Both the position numbers and the translations under genes were made by a program. 64,000 bases of DNA from Bordetella genomosp. 4 (GTDB lineage Bacteria > Pseudomonadota > Gammaproteobacteria > Burkholderiales > Burkholderiaceae_B): NCBI RefSeq assembly GCF_002261185.1, contig NZ_NEVQ01000021.1, forward strand, positions 172,888 through 236,887. The letters are read 5' to 3'. The stretch's first letter is position 1; each line of letters opens with the position of its first letter. The notes beneath the pieces were generated by a model that saw only the letters and a list, made by a program, of their open reading frames with translations, had not been told where the DNA came from and ran no database searches. Below are positions 36,421-44,350 of the stretch, piece by piece.

Positions 36421-37761
36421 ATGAACAACGAGGATAGGATCAAGAGCTGGCGCGCACGCCGCAAAGACAGCGCTTATACAGTAGGGGCCGGCGTCGCAGA
36501 CTGGCGTCTGGACCCTGCCAAGCTGTTCGAGGCAAAAGCCCCGCCGGCCGTCTTGCTCAAACCCCTGGTCGCACGCCTGCAGGGTGAGCCACACGACTCT
36601 GTCGCCGCCCGGCGGGCAGTGTACGAGGTCGTGCAGACGGAGCTGGATGGGGAAATCTCGCGCAGCGCCGTCGACGAAACGCTCGCTGATTTCTCGCGGC
36701 GGCGACTGCGGCTCATCGTGCGCCTGCTGGAGCTGGATATCCGTGCCGGCCTCGATGTTTTCGCGCCCGGATATATGCCCGCCAAGCTGGTGCAAGAAGA
36801 CGAACGGCTGGCCGCGGCACATACGCGGCGCGCAGAGCGGCGCAAGCAGGAGGAGGCACGCGAGGCACGCCGACATGCTTCGCGCAACGACATCGCGCTG
36901 GAAATCGAGATGTCCAAGGGCGAGGCGGGCGATCTCTCGATACTGCGTGAACGATTGAAATTCCTGCACGGTGAAAATCACCCGCCCCATGATGAACGAC
37001 ACCGGCCGATCGGACGCATCCTGATGGCGATGTTCGTTCATCAGTTACACGTCATGCATGGCGAAAGCCGGATTGCATTGGTGTGGGCTCTGGTAGGTCC
37101 GGTCGTGCTGCTGACGCTGATCTCGTCGCTGTACATCCTGATGGGCACGCATTACATCCTGGGCATGGACGTACAGACGTTCTCCCTGTTGGGTGCGACG
37201 ACATGGATCATGTTCCGGCAGATCATTTTCAGGAGCAGCGCCGCGTACATTTCGTCTCGCGGCTTGCTGAATTTCCAGGGCGTGACGCCGTTGATGTGCG
37301 CGCTGGTTCAGGCATTCATCTACCTGTCGGTGTATCTCATTGTGTTTGCGGTGTTGATCACGGCCGGTCACGCGCTGGATCTCATCACGCTGCCGCAAAG
37401 CTGGTCCGGGCTTGCGCTCTATGTCGTACTGATGGGAGGCTGCGCCGCGGCGGTAGGCGTGCTGTTCGGCGCAATTGCGACCTTCTGGCGTTTCTTTTTG
37501 CGGCTGGCGCCTGTGATCGAGCGCTTTCTTCAGATTTTCTCGGGCGTCTTCTTTGTCTCGGAACAGTTGCCGGAACAGCTGCGCCCCTGGATGTTGTGGT
37601 CACCGTTCGCGCACGGCATGCAGCTGATGCGCTCCGTGTATTTCGAGGCCTATACCTCGACAGACGCGAGCCTGACTTATTTCCTGACTTCCCTGGTTTT
37701 CCTGATGGTGGTCGCCCTGGCAGCCGAGCGCCTTGCCCGGCCCAATGTCCAGCCGATGTGA
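36421..37761 (+). CDS. vexB: Capsule ABC transporter permease VexB (KpsM family) with long N-terminal extension
   Basis: A 446-residue protein against about 260 for ordinary KpsM/VexB. The C-terminal 250 residues are an ABC-2 type permease: first membrane segment RIALVWALVGPVVLLTLISS at about 217, six hydrophobic spans, and VSEQLPEQLRPWMLWSPFAHGMQL in the usual KpsM position. The first 195 residues are soluble and charged, with a helical stretch rich in Arg/Glu/Ala (about 125-165) that could be coiled coil. I do not recognise this extension. A GTG two codons earlier is an alternative start. It is followed 8 bases later by the degenerate ATPase gene. Confidence 0.85.
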   Translation: MNNEDRIKSWRARRKDSAYTVGAGVADWRLDPAKLFEAKAPPAVLLKPLVARLQGEPHDSVAARRAVYEVVQTELDGEISRSAVDETLADFSRRRLRLIVRLLELDIRAGLDVFAPGYMPAKLVQEDERLAAAHTRRAERRKQEEAREARRHASRNDIALEIEMSKGEAGDLSILRERLKFLHGENHPPHDERHRPIGRILMAMFVHQLHVMHGESRIALVWALVGPVVLLTLISSLYILMGTHYILGMDVQTFSLLGATTWIMFRQIIFRSSAAYISSRGLLNFQGVTPLMCALVQAFIYLSVYLIVFAVLITAGHALDLITLPQSWSGLALYVVLMGGCAAAVGVLFGAIATFWRFFLRLAPVIERFLQIFSGVFFVSEQLPEQLRPWMLWSPFAHGMQLMRSVYFEAYTSTDASLTYFLTSLVFLMVVALAAERLARPNVQPM

Positions 37762-37769
37762 GGACAGAC

Positions 37770-38489
37770 ATGATCCATCTCAATGGGGTCTCCGACGAAC
37801 CGTATGCCTTTGGCGACCGGCAGCCGCTACTGGCGAATGTCACGCTCGACATTCCTGTCGGACGCTACGCCCTGCTGTCGCATTCGCCTGAAATGCATCG
37901 TCAGATCATCGATCTGCTGTGCAAATTGCGTCCGCCGCGCCGGGGCTTTGTCAAGCATGACGGCAACGTGTCGTGGGCCATAGGCCGGCAAGGCTTCATC
38001 CGCGGCAAGGCGACAGGCCACAGCATGATCGAGTTCGTGAGCGAGATGTACGAGCTCGACGCTGACACGACTTACGAACTGGTCGCAGACCTGGTGAGCG
38101 AACCTCAAAGCCTGGCCAAGCCGATGGAGCACTGGCCGCTTTATGTGCGACAGGAGTTCTCGTTCGCGCTGGCGCTGGCGCCGGCCTTCGATGTCTATGT
38201 GATCGAAGGATCTATTCCGTTCGAGCCCTGCCGCTTCACTCGCCTCTGGCTGGCCCTGTTCGAAGAGAGGCTGGTCGGCCGGACACTTATTTTTTCCAGT
38301 TACCGCCACAACCAGATGGCGGACTATTGCTTCAAAGGCTTAATTTATGAACGAAGCACGCTCAACATCGAAGACGACCTCGACGAGTGCATCCGCAGAT
38401 TCCCCGCTAGACGATCAAGGAGCGAATCCGGCAGCGCAGGCGATGACGTCTTCGGAGGCGGCCTCGAGGAAGGGCAACTTGGCTTCTGA
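37770..38489 (+). CDS. vexC: Degenerate VexC/KpsT-like ABC ATPase lacking all nucleotide-binding motifs
   Basis: A 239-residue protein in the place of the capsule ABC ATPase. It can be aligned with KpsT along its length by GRYALL (start of the Walker strand), NVSWAIG, FSFALALAPAFDVYVIEG and RTLIFSSYRHNQMADYCFKGLI. Every functional motif differs: Walker A slot is SHSPEMHRQ (37-45), Q-loop slot is GFIRG (75-79), signature slot is PLYVRQ (123-128), Walker B slot ends IEG (145-147) instead of DE, and the H-loop slot is SSYRH (176-180). The frame is open and uses ordinary codons, so it looks maintained rather than decaying. It cannot be a normal ATPase. Residues from about 193 overlap vexD in another frame. 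Confidence 0.8.
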   Translation: MIHLNGVSDEPYAFGDRQPLLANVTLDIPVGRYALLSHSPEMHRQIIDLLCKLRPPRRGFVKHDGNVSWAIGRQGFIRGKATGHSMIEFVSEMYELDADTTYELVADLVSEPQSLAKPMEHWPLYVRQEFSFALALAPAFDVYVIEGSIPFEPCRFTRLWLALFEERLVGRTLIFSSYRHNQMADYCFKGLIYERSTLNIEDDLDECIRRFPARRSRSESGSAGDDVFGGGLEEGQLGF

Positions 38490-39642
38490 GGGCGGCTCCG
38501 AGATCGAGCGCCGCCACCGTGAGCGGCGTGCAGCGCTGCGCGAACGCCGTCGCCACCGCTGGATCAACGCGTTCATCGTCGTGACGCCCGTCGCGATTGC
38601 CCTGGCCTATGCGCTGTTGATCGCCACGCCACGCTACGAAGCGGATTCGCGGTTTTTCGTGCAGTCGGCTTCCGGCCAGCAGTCCGCCATGAGCGGCGCA
38701 GCGGGCCTGCTCACCACAGGCAACTCGGGCGGCATGCTGGGCGGGTTCGTGGACGGGTGGGCCGTCAACGACTTTCTGCAATCACGCGACTGTATGCAGC
38801 AGCTCGACAAGAAGGTCGACCTGCGCCGTTACCTGACGCAGCCTGGCCCCGACCCGCTCAACCATCTCGCCGAGAATTCGAGCGAGGATGAACTCTACCG
38901 CGCCTATCGGGCAGCGGTACACGTGTCCTTCAATCCGCTGGAACAGATCGACGTGCTGCGTGTAAGCGCGTTTTCACCGGAGGACGCCGCGACCCTGTCA
39001 AAGGCGCTTATCGAACTGGCTGAAGAATTTGTCAGCTCGATGAACAAGAAAGGCGTAGCCGACAAGCTGAAGGTCAGCGAGGCATCGGTCAAACTCGCCG
39101 AACAAAAGGCGCTCGCAGCCCGCGATGAGTTGACGGCCTGGCGCACCACGCACGGCAATATCGATCCGACTGCCACGGTGTCCATGCTGCTGAACCTATC
39201 CAGCCAGCTCGAGGGAGAGCTCAGCACGGCACAGATCAACCTCGACAAAATCCGCGCACTCGGCAACAAGGACCATTTCATGCTGAAGCCTGCAGAGCTG
39301 CAGGTCGCTGCATTGAAGAAACGATTGGCGACAGTGCGCTATCGTCTGAGCGGCGAGGGCAATACGGAAGCGCAGCAGTTGAAGTCGTATGAGGCGCTCC
39401 GAAATGCGCAGGTCTTTGCCGATTCAAACCTCACGCTGGCGCAGCAATCGCACCAGCAGGCCGTGACCGACGCCCTGCGCTTGCAACGCTATCTGTCCAT
39501 TATCGCGCAGCCGGTCCCCACCGACCGGCCCAGCAGCCCGCGCACAGCGCTGCTATTGCTGCAAGCACTGGCAGTAGGCTTCGTCCTCATGTTCGTCATT
39601 CGCGCGGCGATGGCATTGTTGAGAGGATTGCGTCATGGTTGA
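38347..39642 (+). CDS. vexD: Capsule export inner-membrane protein VexD (KpsE family)
   Basis: A 431-residue polysaccharide co-polymerase-type protein. It has a basic, low-complexity N-terminus (1-70), a membrane segment INAFIVVTPVAIALAYALLI near 75-95, a long periplasmic helical part with EQKALAARDELTAWRTTHGN, and a C-terminal membrane segment ALLLLQALAVGFVLMFVI near 400-420. It bridges permease and VexA across the periplasm. The ATG at 38347 has AAAGG 8 bases upstream, which makes it overlap vexC by 143 bases. A later ATG at 38443 still overlaps by 47 and lacks a close ribosome site. Confidence 0.83.
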   Translation: MNEARSTSKTTSTSASADSPLDDQGANPAAQAMTSSEAASRKGNLASEGGSEIERRHRERRAALRERRRHRWINAFIVVTPVAIALAYALLIATPRYEADSRFFVQSASGQQSAMSGAAGLLTTGNSGGMLGGFVDGWAVNDFLQSRDCMQQLDKKVDLRRYLTQPGPDPLNHLAENSSEDELYRAYRAAVHVSFNPLEQIDVLRVSAFSPEDAATLSKALIELAEEFVSSMNKKGVADKLKVSEASVKLAEQKALAARDELTAWRTTHGNIDPTATVSMLLNLSSQLEGELSTAQINLDKIRALGNKDHFMLKPAELQVAALKKRLATVRYRLSGEGNTEAQQLKSYEALRNAQVFADSNLTLAQQSHQQAVTDALRLQRYLSIIAQPVPTDRPSSPRTALLLLQALAVGFVLMFVIRAAMALLRGLRHG

Positions 39643-41539
39643 TACAGCTATTGCACACCGAGCTGCCGGGGCTCATGCCACGACTCGGCTGCGCGAGGTC
39701 ATCAAAGCTATTCTTGATGCGGACGATCCAGTACCTGCGATGACCGCACTCGAGCCCGCTCTGACGCAGGTGAGCGACGGCTGGCGTGATGGCCGCCGCT
39801 TGCTGGTCACGCCTCTGGTACGAGCCGGCAGGATCGTGCCGGCGATTGCCGCACTCGAGATACTCATCAAGGTTTATCCATCCCGCGCCGATGAGCGCCG
39901 GTTACTCGCCAGTCTTTTTGGCCGTACGGAGCAATGGGAACGCGCCATCGGCGAGGCGGATGCTGCCGCACGCATCGACCCGGAGGCTGCAGCACTGCAC
40001 GCAGCGCGAATTCAGCTGCGCGTACAGGCCGGGCGTGTGACTGATGCCGCCGAGGTCGCTAGAACGACGATCGGCATGGCAAAGCGCTACCCTGACGAAG
40101 CGTACTGGTGGATGCTGGCCTTCGTGCGCAATGGCGATGTGGCCGAGGCGGCGAACCTCGCAGCAGACTTGACCGCGGACCAGTTGCCTAACGAACGCGT
40201 GGCCACGATGGCCGTGCGAGCCTTGCTCGAAGACGGCAGGGTCGAGGCCTCGATCCGGCTAGGTGACGCCGCATTGAACGCGGGACATGATTGTCCGCCC
40301 TTGCGCACGACCCTGGGCATGGCTCACCTGCGGCGCGGTCACGAGGACGACCGCAAAATACATGCTGTAGCGCATTTCGAGGCAGGACTGAAGGCAACGC
40401 CAGAGGATGTAAGGTTGCTGTCGCTCTATGGCGAGACCTTATTGCGTGCGGGACGCTATAAAGAATCGCTGACGCCTTTGAAGCAGGCCGTCGACCTGGC
40501 GCCAAAGTTGGAGCAGACGCGCGGCCTCTATGCCCGCGCGCTGCGCTATACGCTGCAATATGACGAAGCCGCCGATCAGTTGATGAAGTTACTTGAGCGA
40601 TCGCCCGAGAAACCGATGTGGCAGCGGTCGGCCATCGGTGCGCTGTCCCAGGCGGGCCGCAAACAGGCGGCCGAAAAGCTGTTCGAACAGCATGTCGCAC
40701 AACGCAGCGCGCAGCTCCCGGAAACATTCCAGGCGGCCATGACTCAGCTTGAGGCACGATTGGATAGCGCGCCCATACCGCAGTCACGACTCGACTGGGC
40801 CTGGGCAATGCGCGGCGACCTTACCGTCGATCGCGCGCAATGGGAACGCCGGGCACGCTGGGGCCACCTGGTCGACCATCTGCTACTCGATTGGCTCGAA
40901 TGCCGCGAAGACAGCGCCGAAGAAGCCATGCATCTGCTGGGCGAGCTTGATACCGCCGAGCGCTTTTTCGCGCCGCTGCTGGCGGCTGGTCGGGGCGTCG
41001 TCGTCGCCACTGCGCACGTTGGCCCCATGTACGCCGGGCTCATGGCCCTGGAGCTGCTGGGCATTCCCTCGCGCTGGCTCGCGACAGCGCCCAGCGTTGC
41101 TCAGAGCAGCTATTCCAACGCCTTGATTTCCACCGCAGACCAAACCGAAGCGCAGGTCGCGAAGGCCTGCATGCGAGCGCTCGGATCCGGCTATGTGCTA
41201 TGTCTGGCGATAGACGGCGCGGCAAACCCGGCCGCACCACGCACCCGTTTCGAAGGCCAAGACGTGACTTACTCCAGTTTCGCGTCTCACCTCGCCCATC
41301 GTCACCGCGTGCCGTCGGTCTTTTACACCCCGCGCTGGGAGAACGAACGGGTGACTTACACCCTGGAAATGCTGCCCGCCGTCGAACCCGGCGAGGATGC
41401 CGAGTCGTATTCGCAGCGATGGCAGAAGGCGTATTTCGAGCATCTCAGAGAACACCTGGCGGGACCACCGGAAAACCTGCGCCTGAGCGGAGGAATCTGG
41501 CGTCACGTGACTGCCGCGGATCGGTCCGCGCAGCCCTAG
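39635..41539 (+). CDS. vexE: Vi capsule acyltransferase VexE-like: helical repeats plus LpxL-type domain
   Basis: A 634-residue protein. Residues 1 to about 370 are TPR-like helices (LLSLYGETLLRAGRYKESL). The C-terminal 260 resemble lipid A acyltransferases LpxL/HtrB: VVVATAHVGPMYAGLMALE, LAIDGAANPAAPRTRFEGQ, SHLAHRHRVPSVFYTPRW and an ending ENLRLSGGIWRHV. In Salmonella, VexE is needed for the acylated terminal glycolipid of Vi. The usual HX4(D/E) motif reads H-VGPM-Y here, so the acidic partner is not at the standard distance. It overlaps vexD by 8 bases. Confidence 0.8.
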   Translation: MVDTAIAHRAAGAHATTRLREVIKAILDADDPVPAMTALEPALTQVSDGWRDGRRLLVTPLVRAGRIVPAIAALEILIKVYPSRADERRLLASLFGRTEQWERAIGEADAAARIDPEAAALHAARIQLRVQAGRVTDAAEVARTTIGMAKRYPDEAYWWMLAFVRNGDVAEAANLAADLTADQLPNERVATMAVRALLEDGRVEASIRLGDAALNAGHDCPPLRTTLGMAHLRRGHEDDRKIHAVAHFEAGLKATPEDVRLLSLYGETLLRAGRYKESLTPLKQAVDLAPKLEQTRGLYARALRYTLQYDEAADQLMKLLERSPEKPMWQRSAIGALSQAGRKQAAEKLFEQHVAQRSAQLPETFQAAMTQLEARLDSAPIPQSRLDWAWAMRGDLTVDRAQWERRARWGHLVDHLLLDWLECREDSAEEAMHLLGELDTAERFFAPLLAAGRGVVVATAHVGPMYAGLMALELLGIPSRWLATAPSVAQSSYSNALISTADQTEAQVAKACMRALGSGYVLCLAIDGAANPAAPRTRFEGQDVTYSSFASHLAHRHRVPSVFYTPRWENERVTYTLEMLPAVEPGEDAESYSQRWQKAYFEHLREHLAGPPENLRLSGGIWRHVTAADRSAQP

Positions 41540-41551
41540 AGAACGACGTCG

Positions 41552-42760
41552 ATGAAGTCGAGAATGACGATGCTGCGCTGGCTGCTCACCGCGCTCATGC
41601 TGTATGCCAGCGGGGCCGCCGCGCATGAGTCGTGCCAAACTCCGGCCGAGAGCTGCCCGTTTATCTCATCACTGCTGGAACATCGCGAAGGTTACGGGGC
41701 CAAGGCCACCGGGGGACTGAACGGAAAACTGATCGAGGTCACGTCCGACAAGAATGCGGGTCCCGGCACGCTGCGCGCGGCCCTGCAGCAAGCGAAGAAA
41801 GGCCCCGCCTGGATCCGCTTTGCATCCGACATGACCATCGTGTTGGAATCCCAGCTTCGTGTGCCGTCGAATACGACGATCGATGGACGCGGCAGGCAAG
41901 TTACCTTGCTTGACGACGGACTAGGGGTATACGGCAGCAAGAATGTCATTCTCACGAACCTGACTATCGACGGCCGCCTGACCAGGATCACACAGGCAGT
42001 CAATGTCGCCAACGGCAGCCGTGACGTATGGATCAACCACCTCGATCTCTCGCGTATGTCTGACCGCCTGCTCAACGTGAAGAATGGCTCTACCGATGTC
42101 ACGGTCTCTTGGACGAAATTCCATAACTCAAACAAGGTCATGTTGCTCAACAACATTACCTCGAAGGACTTGTTCAAGAATTATGACCGGGACTCCGTCG
42201 CACGGGTGACGCTGCATCACAATTACTTTTTCAATACTGTCCAGCGCAATCCAAGAGCCCAATTCGGTAATTTCCACCTGTTCAACAACCTGCTGGAAAA
42301 CTGGGATTTCTACGGCATGAGTTTCAGCCTGGAGGCCAAAGCTCTGGTTGAAGGCAACATATTCAGCAACGACGCGCAACGACAGTGCACGGAGCCTGAG
42401 TTTTTCCCGACGGTGGAAGGCATCAACGTAAACTACTGCCGCTATATACCCATCGCGCCCAAAAGAACTGCGCTGGAGAATGGCGAGTCCGATCGCGGGG
42501 CATACGAGAAGCGCAAGGCTGAACATGGCTACACGCGAGACTACAAGGCTTTCTTGCGATTGAAAGACAATCTGTATCTCGGCGATGCGGTGCCGGTGCT
42601 GGAGGACTACCGTCGCGAACTCGTACCGACGCCGCCGTATTGCTACAGTTATGAACCGCCAACGCCAGAATTAGCGGAAAGAATCCGCAAGTTCGCGGGA
42701 AATACCGCGGACGATACTCCGTTGTCGAAGTCCAGGATCGGATCAGATTGCTCCCGGTGA
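41552..42760 (+). CDS. vexL: Pectate-lyase-family (PL1-like) capsule lyase, VexL-like
   Basis: A 402-residue exported parallel beta-helix enzyme. A Sec signal (LRWLLTALMLYASGAAAHE) precedes PL1 hallmarks: VPSNTTIDGRGRQVTLLDDG, DVWINHLDLSRMSDRLLNV, GSTDVTVSWTKFHNSNKVML, VARVTLHHNYFFNT and the catalytic Arg region QRNPRAQFGNFHLFNNLLEN. Pectate lyases cut alpha-1,4-galacturonan. Vi is alpha-1,4-linked N-acetylgalactosaminuronic acid, so a lyase of this fold next to vexE fits turnover or length control of the capsule; a Vi lyase called VexL is known from related loci. Its 3' end overlaps nadB by 112 bases on the opposite strand. Confidence 0.85.
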   Translation: MKSRMTMLRWLLTALMLYASGAAAHESCQTPAESCPFISSLLEHREGYGAKATGGLNGKLIEVTSDKNAGPGTLRAALQQAKKGPAWIRFASDMTIVLESQLRVPSNTTIDGRGRQVTLLDDGLGVYGSKNVILTNLTIDGRLTRITQAVNVANGSRDVWINHLDLSRMSDRLLNVKNGSTDVTVSWTKFHNSNKVMLLNNITSKDLFKNYDRDSVARVTLHHNYFFNTVQRNPRAQFGNFHLFNNLLENWDFYGMSFSLEAKALVEGNIFSNDAQRQCTEPEFFPTVEGINVNYCRYIPIAPKRTALENGESDRGAYEKRKAEHGYTRDYKAFLRLKDNLYLGDAVPVLEDYRRELVPTPPYCYSYEPPTPELAERIRKFAGNTADDTPLSKSRIGSDCSR

Positions 42761-44331
42761 GTTCGGCCAACGGCACTGCACTGCTGTACCTCAGGCCAGT
42801 CACGATTGAAATGTGCACCCCGGCTTTCGTGGCGTGCATCGGCAGCCTGTACGATCAGTGCTGCCACTTGCAGCAGATTGCGCAGCTCGAGCAGATCGAG
42901 GCTGACACCTCGTGTCTGCCATAAGCGGTCTGCCTCTGATACCCATTCGGCGATGCGCTGCGCGGCGCTCGACAGCATGGCGTCGCTGCGCACGATGCCG
43001 ACCTCGCGACTCATCAGCTCACGCAGCGCCCGCCGCACGTGCGCGATGTCAGCGTCAGCGCTGCCAGCGATCTGCACATGCCAGACGGGCGTCTCGGCAC
43101 GACGCGGATCGGGCATTAGCGCGCCAGACGGAACCCGTAAGCCAGACGGCGCCAGGATAGTCTGCGCAGCCCCGCGTCCCATGACCACACATTCCAACAA
43201 GGAGTTGCTAGCCAATCGGTTGGCCCCATGCAGGCCCGTGCAGGCGGTCTCGCCGATCACATATAAGCCCGGCAATTCTGTACTGCCATCAACATCGGCA
43301 ACGACACCTCCGCAGGTGTAGTGTGCAGCCGGAACAACCGGAATCGGTTGAACCGCCATATCGATGCCGATCGCCAAACAACGGGCATGAATGTTTGGGA
43401 AATGCGCCATCAAGAAATCACGTGGCCGATGGCTGATATCCAGATAGACGCAATCAAGCCCATGGCGTTTGATTTCCTGATCAATGGCGCGAGCCACCAC
43501 GTCGCGCGGCGCCAGCTCGGCGCGCTCATCGTACGCAGGCATGAAACGCGTGCCATCCGGCAGGCGCAGCAAACCGCCTTCGCCACGCACCGCCTCGGAA
43601 ATCAAAAACGTTTCGCTCGTCGGGTCATAAAGACTGGTGGGGTGGAATTGAATGAATTCCAGATTGGCGACGCGGCATCCGGCGCGCCAGGCCATGGCAA
43701 TACCATCGCCCGTTGCGATCGAGGGCGTGGTGGTATGCGCATATACCTGCCCCGCGCCGCCCGTGGCCAGCACTACGTGCGCCGCTGCTAAAGTCGCGAC
43801 TTGATTACGCCGCAGATCCAGTACATGCAAACCCTGGCACCCTGCTTCCGGAGTCCAGACCAGATCAATCGCGCAATGCTGTTCGAGCAAAGTGATGTTC
43901 GGATGGCTGCGCACTTGCGCACCGAGCGCGGCAATGATCGCGCGGCCCGTCGCGTCATCAACGTGCGCGATGCGGCGGCGGCCGTGTCCGCCTTCCCGCG
44001 TCAGATGCAGTTCACGCTGTCCTGCCGAGACCGGCGTAAACGCCACGCCCTGGCGTTGCAGCCAATCAATGGCATCGGGCGCGCTGGCCGCAATCCGGCG
44101 TGTGGCCTCAACGTCGCACAACCCTGCTCCTGCGACCAGGGTGTCCTGTACATGTTCAGCCACACTGTCTTCGGGATCCAACGCGGCGGCGATACCGCCT
44201 TGGGCGCGATTGCTGGCGCTGTGGTCGATGGCCCCCTTGGCGATCAATGCCACGCGTCGATGCGGTGCCAGTTCCAACGCCGCCGACAGGCCGGCCAGAC
44301 CGGTGCCGATGATGAGTACGTCGTAGTCCAT
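42649..44331 (-). CDS. nadB: L-aspartate oxidase NadB
   Basis: FAD enzyme of 560 residues that oxidises L-aspartate to iminoaspartate for NAD synthesis. Motifs: dinucleotide fold YDVLIIGTGLAGLSAALELA, SNRAQGGIAAALDPEDS, GEGGLLRLPDGTRFMP, HYTCGGVVADVDGSTELPGLY and GLHGANRLASNSLLECVV. After the conserved SRGAHFNRDWPE near residue 517 the frame continues about 43 residues, roughly twice the usual tail, and this extra part is antisense to the end of vexL. It lies 19 bases after nadA on the same strand. Confidence 0.94.
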   Translation of the reverse strand: MDYDVLIIGTGLAGLSAALELAPHRRVALIAKGAIDHSASNRAQGGIAAALDPEDSVAEHVQDTLVAGAGLCDVEATRRIAASAPDAIDWLQRQGVAFTPVSAGQRELHLTREGGHGRRRIAHVDDATGRAIIAALGAQVRSHPNITLLEQHCAIDLVWTPEAGCQGLHVLDLRRNQVATLAAAHVVLATGGAGQVYAHTTTPSIATGDGIAMAWRAGCRVANLEFIQFHPTSLYDPTSETFLISEAVRGEGGLLRLPDGTRFMPAYDERAELAPRDVVARAIDQEIKRHGLDCVYLDISHRPRDFLMAHFPNIHARCLAIGIDMAVQPIPVVPAAHYTCGGVVADVDGSTELPGLYVIGETACTGLHGANRLASNSLLECVVMGRGAAQTILAPSGLRVPSGALMPDPRRAETPVWHVQIAGSADADIAHVRRALRELMSREVGIVRSDAMLSSAAQRIAEWVSEADRLWQTRGVSLDLLELRNLLQVAALIVQAADARHESRGAHFNRDWPEVQQCSAVGRTHREQSDPILDFDNGVSSAVFPANLRILSANSGVGGS

Positions 44332-44350
44332 GTGATTGCGCTCCTGCCCG

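Noticed and set aside
37083..37769. Upstream extension of the vexC frame
   Set aside because: The frame stays open back through vexB, but those residues are Arg/Gly-rich shadow of the permease; the ATG at 37770 begins the KpsT-like sequence.
37980..38020. GRQGFIRGKATG in VexC as a displaced P-loop
   Set aside because: Spacing is wrong (needs four residues between the first Gly/Ala and GK, then Ser/Thr); it lines up with the Q-loop region of KpsT, not Walker A.
37770..38489. Frameshift or sequencing error as explanation of missing VexC motifs
   Set aside because: Alignable KpsT segments before, between and after all lost motifs stay in the same frame, so no shift can hide the motifs.
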